Of a stretch of DNA of 64,000 bases, positions 58,218-64,000 are shown one piece after another (the stretch's first letter is position 1; each line of letters begins with the position of its first letter). The DNA lies in NCBI GenBank assembly GCA_963930775.1, contig OZ005689.1:14942923-15006922 (forward strand), given 5' to 3'. A program made the translations under genes and the position numbers. The notes below the pieces were generated by a model that saw only the letters and a program-made list of their open reading frames with translations, searched no databases and was not told where the DNA came from. The DNA is from Cliona cf. orientalis. Lineage: Eukaryota; Porifera; Demospongiae; Clionaida; Clionaidae.

Positions 58218-61200
58218 GCTATAATTTTATCCATTCAGGCAAATAGCCTGCCATTGTACATATCTGTCCACCAATTTGGTTAAAAATAGGATCTCAATAA
58301 CTGATCCTGTGGCTACTTGGCGCTATAGAAGCTGTCACTGGCCTGTGGCGTTTGTGTCGGATTGAGTCAACAAGAGTGGAAAACCAGAGTTCTGGTGTAC
58401 TATATAGCTACCAGTACTGCTGTGGCTTGAAGGTTAGCTATACTACAACAATACAGTGGTGAGACCAACTGATAAGTCCCATCACCTGCGGTTACTTACT
58501 CTTTTGTTGTGGTTGACTGATTAAATCAAGGAACAAAACAGAATTGTCTAGACTTCAGGTTATTCATTGACTATGCTGTTTTATTGAGTTTCGTAGTACA
58601 TTCCATATAATAATTATTTTGAAACGCTATTATTATTGTGTGTGTGTTTGTACGTATTCAGGCATAAGGAATTGCCCAGCCCTGCATGGCCTACACCACT
58701 GTATCATGAACTGCAGTTTTGTATTGCACAATTCATTAATCAATATTATGAACATTGCCTAAGAATCTGTGCTGTATATTTACAATACTGTGCATACCAG
58801 AAAATAATATTATTATCTCCAGCAGTGTGTAGCAATAGCTTGTATATATTGCGCAATGCTCAGCTGTTCCTAATTAATTATAATAGTGACATGTAGGTAG
58901 CTTGAAGCATGTTTGTATAAGTCATGAATAATGATAATTATTATTACAATAATGCCTCCTCTACACCATGACTCCTTACAGTGGGTGGTAGTGGTACACA
59001 CCAGGGTAATTGTGCCATTTTATAGCTCATTAACTTCTACTTAGCTAGCTACTCAATATTAAATTTGTACTTGATTCATCACTTACCGTGTTTATCATGT
59101 GTGTGCATGTTGGGAGCACTCCGGATCCATTGAGACCACCCATACTACGATAGAGTGAACACAAAATTTATTATCACACTCAATCCCATAGTTGTATTAT
59201 CGACGACTACATGCAGTTGTCTGAGCTATTTGCTCAAGTGCTTCCTCCATTTGATCACAGACTCATTGACATAAAGTTTCTATTTTAAACACGTAATATT
59301 ATTGTGTATGCACACTACTTCCTTGAGCAATTTAGAAGCCCATTATTCAACTTTTTCAAGAAGCTGCCTATTATTAAAAAAATTATTCACAAATATTTGG
59401 CCCAGGCCTAACTATATTATGCTGTTTTGTATAATAATTGAGTTTCATAGTACATTCCATTAATTTTATTAAATTGACCATTGACTATAAGATTCATTCT
59501 GTTGTGGTTGTGGCTCGTTGAACCTTTCCTCATGACCTTGCCTAACAGCTGTTATACTGTTACCTAGGTAACTAGTGACAGAATAATTATTCTCTAATAC
59601 AGTATAACATCTGATTCAATATTCTATTTTCAAACAGATTCATGTTATTTAGTGTATACAGTGACACTGTGGTCAACATGCTCAAAGAATAGGTACTAGC
59701 TAGGTAATCATAGTAAATTCCTATGTCAACATCTGTCAAATCAGCTGTAACATAATAGAGTACGATGGATACCCCTCCCTATGATTGTATACGATTGCTC
59801 AATACAAGACTCAGCGAATAATGCACAATGCACACACATGCATACATCCTTGATTCACAAAGTACTATATATATATATAAATGATTTATTCTAGTCAGAA
59901 AAGGATCAGGCATTCCTTTCCCATTTATAGCAATAATATTGGTTAGCTAACTTCTGTCTAAACTCTAGTGCTGGCATTGCCCAACACTCATGATTATTTT
60001 ATTATAATTATGCAAAATTGTTTTGGATATTCACGACTTGTGTTCAAAATAAATGATTATAATCAGCTTATGTGGGTGTACATCGGCTATTCATATAATG
60101 GGTAGCTAATCTTTGAATGAATAGTGGCAGCATGTTAACACAGGTCATGAATAATTAATACATGTTCAGCAGCATGTGGTGCATTGACAACTTGGCGCCT
60201 CTGGGGAAGTAGCTATGTAATGATTACCTCATCAAAGGATTACACATAATACCAAGAGTATAATAATAGTAAAGAGAGAGGGAAAGTGTCCTACCCCTTT
60301 ATACAGATGCTGTTGACTTTTTAGTGCTGGTTTACACGATGAGCATAATAATACACAACCATAATTATTATCATAGTCTAATAATTAATAATGATTGCTA
60401 TAAAGAAAGCTCCTCCAGATGATTTAAGATAGATAGTGATTTCGTGACCCAATCATTAGTTTCAAAAGTGTGTGAGCAGAATTTTATGCAATGATTATTA
60501 TTTTGTGCAACATGACATTGTGTTCATTCATAATGTGTCTTTCCTGCTAATTAATTTTGTGGGCCATGGTTGATGATAAATATACAGTGCACAATGCATG
60601 TGTGTCCCACAAAGTAAACTGATTATTCTAGTCAGAAAAGGATCATGCATTCTTTTCAGTATATAGGCACCGCTTACTCTATTGTACTTCAGAAGAGAAA
60701 ATTCTTATTAGCTACTTAGATATTCATAACTTGTGTAAAGGGAGTATCATCTGCAATGATTATAAGCAAAATTATTATGTGGGTGCAAATATCACACATG
60801 AGTCATATGTCACACAAGCACATGTCCATGCGCATGTGTGTGTTCTTCAGCTGACCATCAGTGGTAAACAACACTTTCTAAGATGATATGCATGGATCAG
60901 GAAAAAGAATTATAATACCATGCAAAAATTTCGTTGTTAATTTTGTGCGAGGTAACGAAACTTTTTTACACGAAAATAGTTTATCTGGTAGGCTTAAATT
61001 CATCGCCATCTTTCATGTTTGAAGTAAAAGAATGTAGTATGCGAAAAACTGGTCTTTAATATCAGATTTGATGAATCATTGTTGTTTTTCCAATGCATTG
61101 TTATTAAAGTTCACTGTGGTTAAAGATATAGAATGCAAAACTATATCACAAGGGGAAGTCCTCACGAGTATTGCTATATATATAGAGCCCAAGCATTCTA

Positions 61201-61950
61201 TTCACGCGTAAAGAATTGCCCAGTCCAGCATAGGTATTTGTTTCCTTTATGGTATGGCTTGAGGGGTTCCTATCAATATACTGTGGTATTGCCTTAATTG
61301 CATTGCACAATCCTATATTGCTCAATGGTTTGTGCTACAATATGCCCAATTGCCCAATGCATGGTTTATGCTAAAACTAAAACAATATGTAGTGCATACC
61401 AAATTTAATTATATTTATCAGCTGATCACTGTGTGTAGCAATATTAATAGCTTCAGTTGTGCAAATAGAAAATTGGTGGTTACATGCAGCCCTGCCCTAA
61501 TTAGCACTGACAGGAATAAGTCTTGCTGGCCAGATTCTCTTATCCATTTTGAATTTTGTGAGGATGAATCACTGATTTGCATGGCATAAGGCCACAACAA
61601 ATCATTAATAAATAATTATTATGTGCGTAAATAGATCTGTAGATTATTGCTATGCAACGATTTCATTGACATTATTATGTTGTTTATTGGATCAATGTAG
61701 CTATAATTATGATACATATAATACGATGAATACTATCGATCATGATGAAAGTATATAAGGGTAGAACTAAAATTAATTAATAGGGGATTTTTTCCTTAAA
61801 TTTATAGCATGGCCATCTATACTATAATACAGTTGTGTGTTTGTGGTTGTTTATCACACAAGTATGTACATCTGCCAACCACTGAAGGACGTCGATCAGG
61901 TTGCTGAAATTGCGCATGCAATGATGCATCTGTCATGTTGTACAAATTAT
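58218..61950. repeat. AT-rich dispersed repeat mosaic, part 3
   Basis: Copies of the 52-53 kb family continue here: GAAGCTGTCACTG near 58330, ATTGCCCAGCCCTGCATGG near 58671, TAGCAATTTAATG-type blocks near 59930, and TCATGAATAATTAAT with GCAGCATGTGGTGCATTGAC near 60145-60195. 60090-60270 is the array-free counterpart of 53740-54590. No gene is supported. Confidence 0.65.
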
Positions 61951-62161
61951 TACCGTATAGCGGGAAATTTTCGAGGGAGAATACTTTCGCGGATCGGTAG
62001 GAAAGGAGCATTTCGCGGAGAAAACTTTCGCGGAATGTTAAAACTGGTTGCATAATGGGTATGGCATGCATAGAATTTCGTGGAGAAAACTTTCGCAGAT
62101 GGCTGAAAAATCGCGAAATTCGTGAAAGTTTTCTCCCTCGAAAGTTTCCCACTATACGGTA
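61951..62161. mobile_element. Tc1/mariner-like miniature transposon with TACCGTATAG ends
   Basis: TACCGTATAGCGGGAAATTT at the left pairs with AAAGTTTCCCACTATACGGT plus A at the right. Interior GAAAACTTTCGCGGA-type repeats pair again (AAACTTTCGC, GCGAAATTCGTGAAAG). The TA at each end is consistent with a TA target. It is non-coding; protein frames across it are artefacts. Confidence 0.8.
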
Positions 62162-63090
62162 TTGTTCTACTGACAGAATTTTGATTATGACATTGTACCA
62201 CACAATTGATGAGGCTATCATAAAAATCTGGCCAGAGCTGGTCTCCCCAGGAGTATAATAGATAAGTACTATATAATAGGAGTGTTGAACTGCATACTGT
62301 ATGCTGCGTTTCAGAAATTCAATGATATTACAAGTTGTATCTGTAAACGATTGATTGCTTATTCCTATCATATTGTTGTGCTAACTATGGATGATCTGGG
62401 CAGACCACATTAGTACGTGTATACTAGATAGCTAACTGCAGACAGTGAGTGGCTGGAAACTCAATCAGTACATATTAAGAACCATGTACTTGTTATGATA
62501 GTGACCACAATAAATATTGTTCCAAGTACTACACTAGTGATGCCTATAGTTTCCAAAAAATGCATTATTATAATAATATGATACTATTTGTTGAATGTTC
62601 CTAGATAATATTTTACGGCCGACAAGAGTATACCTCCTATAGTGTTCATCATTGTAACAATTGTTAGGCCCAGGCCCACCCTTGGCTGTAACACCCAATC
62701 TAATGTTATTTCTTGGTTACGAAATTACTATCTCAGGGGTATTAAAATCACCTGAAGGACCTCTCTTTATTATTATTGTGTTACGTTTGACTATGGCTGT
62801 GTACTGTATGTTCATTATGTAAACCAACAGTAATACTGTGCCTGAACGATTAGCATCATCAAGACTATAATAGTAGTATTAGTACTGGCAGCTCAAAGTT
62901 ACCTTCAGACTCTAGTTATCATAAATACTGTGATTTGATTGGTTAAATACAAGGGTTATAAGTTACTTAGAACCCCTCTACTTAGAATCCCTCTACTTAG
63001 AACTTCTCTATATATACGTACTTAGAAAGCTAGTTCTTTATGCAACAATGTACAAAAAGTTACTAAGCAAAAGCATGCTAGAGTCTAAAC
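62162..63090. other. Non-coding, short tandem repeat
   Basis: A unit reading CTACTTAGAACCCCT or a close variant is repeated about three times near 62963-63026. Block 62728-62780 matches 54715-54765. No gene is seen. Confidence 0.55.
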
Positions 63091-63235
63091 AAGTTAGACA
63101 CTTCAGCCAATGGGATCTACTGTCTTTAGAATACTTTAGACACTTATAAAACTCGCAGGCTTCGCCTTCGGGATTTTATATCAGTGTCTTCAGTATTCTA
63201 AATCCCGTAGATCCCTTGGCTTCAGTGTCTAACTT
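63091..63235. repeat. 145-bp fold-back repeat
   Basis: AAGTTAGACACTTCAGCCAA pairs with TTGGCTTCAGTGTCTAACTT. Pairing continues through GGGATCTAC/GTAGATCCC, TTAGAATACT/AGTATTCTAA, AGACACT/AGTGTCT and ATAAAA/TTTTAT around a GC-rich loop (CTCGCAGGCTTCGCCTTCGG). AGTGTCT repeats symmetrically within the arms. Confidence 0.9.
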
Positions 63236-64000
63236 ATATTTATCTCTGCCAGCAAAGTAGTTGTGCCTATAGTAAAAAAAAAAAAAGCTGTGAAAAGCAC
63301 ACATGCATTGAATGCAATTAAAATCAGCGGCTCTCTCTATATTATTAGACACTTGACTATTACGTAATCCGTTGATGAGATAATCATTACATATAATCTA
63401 CTTTCCCAGAGACATCAGATCTATGTTGTCAACGCTATGTGTTCGTCAGTCATTAGCTATTGTTACTCAATACAAGTGAACAATGCATACTTGATCCATG
63501 GCCACAAAATAAGCAGAAGAGGATCGTGCATTCTTCTTTCATTTATAGTCCTGCTGAGTAGCTAGTTTATACTATAATCGTGTTTTGTGATAAATATTAT
63601 TAGCTACATATTATTATGGTAGTTCATCACACAAGTATGACATTAAGTCAATAATAATAAACACAATGGATACCTACATGTGTTGCACATAGTAAGTGGG
63701 CGGGTGATTATTGACTCTTCATAGTCCACTCTAAAATAATAATAATTATTATATTGCTGCTTCCTCTATGAATGTCATTAATATAAGGGCCCACCTACTA
63801 AAAAGTAATAATAAAATTAATGTAGATGTGATAGACTGCATGGGTATGTGACAGGAACAAAACAAATATGTGGGTGTCTGTTTGACAATGTGTGTACGTG
63901 TGTGTCCATGTGCACTGTTAAAAATGGGGTGCTGTCCCAGCACCCCATGTTTGTAGCTTGATTAGCATACAGTACCGGATAATCAAAATGTACACGATTT
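63236..64000. other. Non-coding tail of window
   Basis: AT-rich. A short palindrome GGGGTGCTGTCCCAGCACCCC lies near 63927-63947. No gene is supported. Confidence 0.55.

Noticed and set aside
61817-62371. 184-codon minus-strand frame near 62 kb
   Set aside because: It runs across a miniature transposon with terminal inverted repeats, and its apparent motifs are translations of those repeats.

Overview
The window looks like nuclear DNA of an early-branching animal, most likely a demosponge. This is an inference from three things: AT-rich sequence with short GT-AG introns, animal-only gene architectures (an Ig/FN3 receptor with a tyrosine-bearing tail, a PLAT-lipoxygenase, a beta-helix plus multi-membrane protein), and very dense short inverted-repeat DNA transposons. 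No bacterial-style operons, rRNA or genuine tRNA genes were seen.

Layout. 0-4 kb: simple repeats and a possible multi-exon gene whose last exon is a Pro-rich minisatellite. 4-7.2 kb: a Mutator-like DNA transposon on the minus strand carrying a Ulp1-type protease. 7.2-17.4 kb: mostly non-coding, filled with nested short inverted-repeat elements and a large interrupted inverted repeat. 17.4-20.8 kb: a well-supported plus-strand receptor gene (514 aa, 8 coding exons). 21.0-21.3 kb: two orphan minus-strand exons. 21.8-26.1 kb: a large, apparently intronless minus-strand gene (beta-helix ectodomain, Cys-rich stalk, about nine membrane segments) with four lesions. 26.7-28.5 kb: a decayed partial copy of the receptor gene, so the minus-strand gene sits between two receptor copies. 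28.6-36.2 kb: non-coding with hairpins and transposons. 36.3-44.2 kb: a complete lipoxygenase gene (758 aa, 7 coding exons) with all five iron ligands. 44.2-52 kb: dispersed repeats, a BEL/Pao retroelement fossil and a short transposon with a matching empty site. 52-64 kb: a mosaic of related AT-rich repeats, one of which carries an unusual GC-rich palindromic array; no gene was seen there.

How the parts relate. The two strong host genes point to cell-surface recognition/signalling and oxylipin synthesis; nothing shows that they work together. Much of the rest is explained by short DNA transposons. At least four are flanked by TTA duplications like PIF/Harbinger elements. Several have insertion histories readable from empty or paired copies inside this same window.

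The oddest object is the 53.9-54.45 kb array of TCCGCATGCGGA-type palindromes with an exact 42-bp period. It is open in several frames on both strands and is absent from a sister repeat at 60.2 kb.
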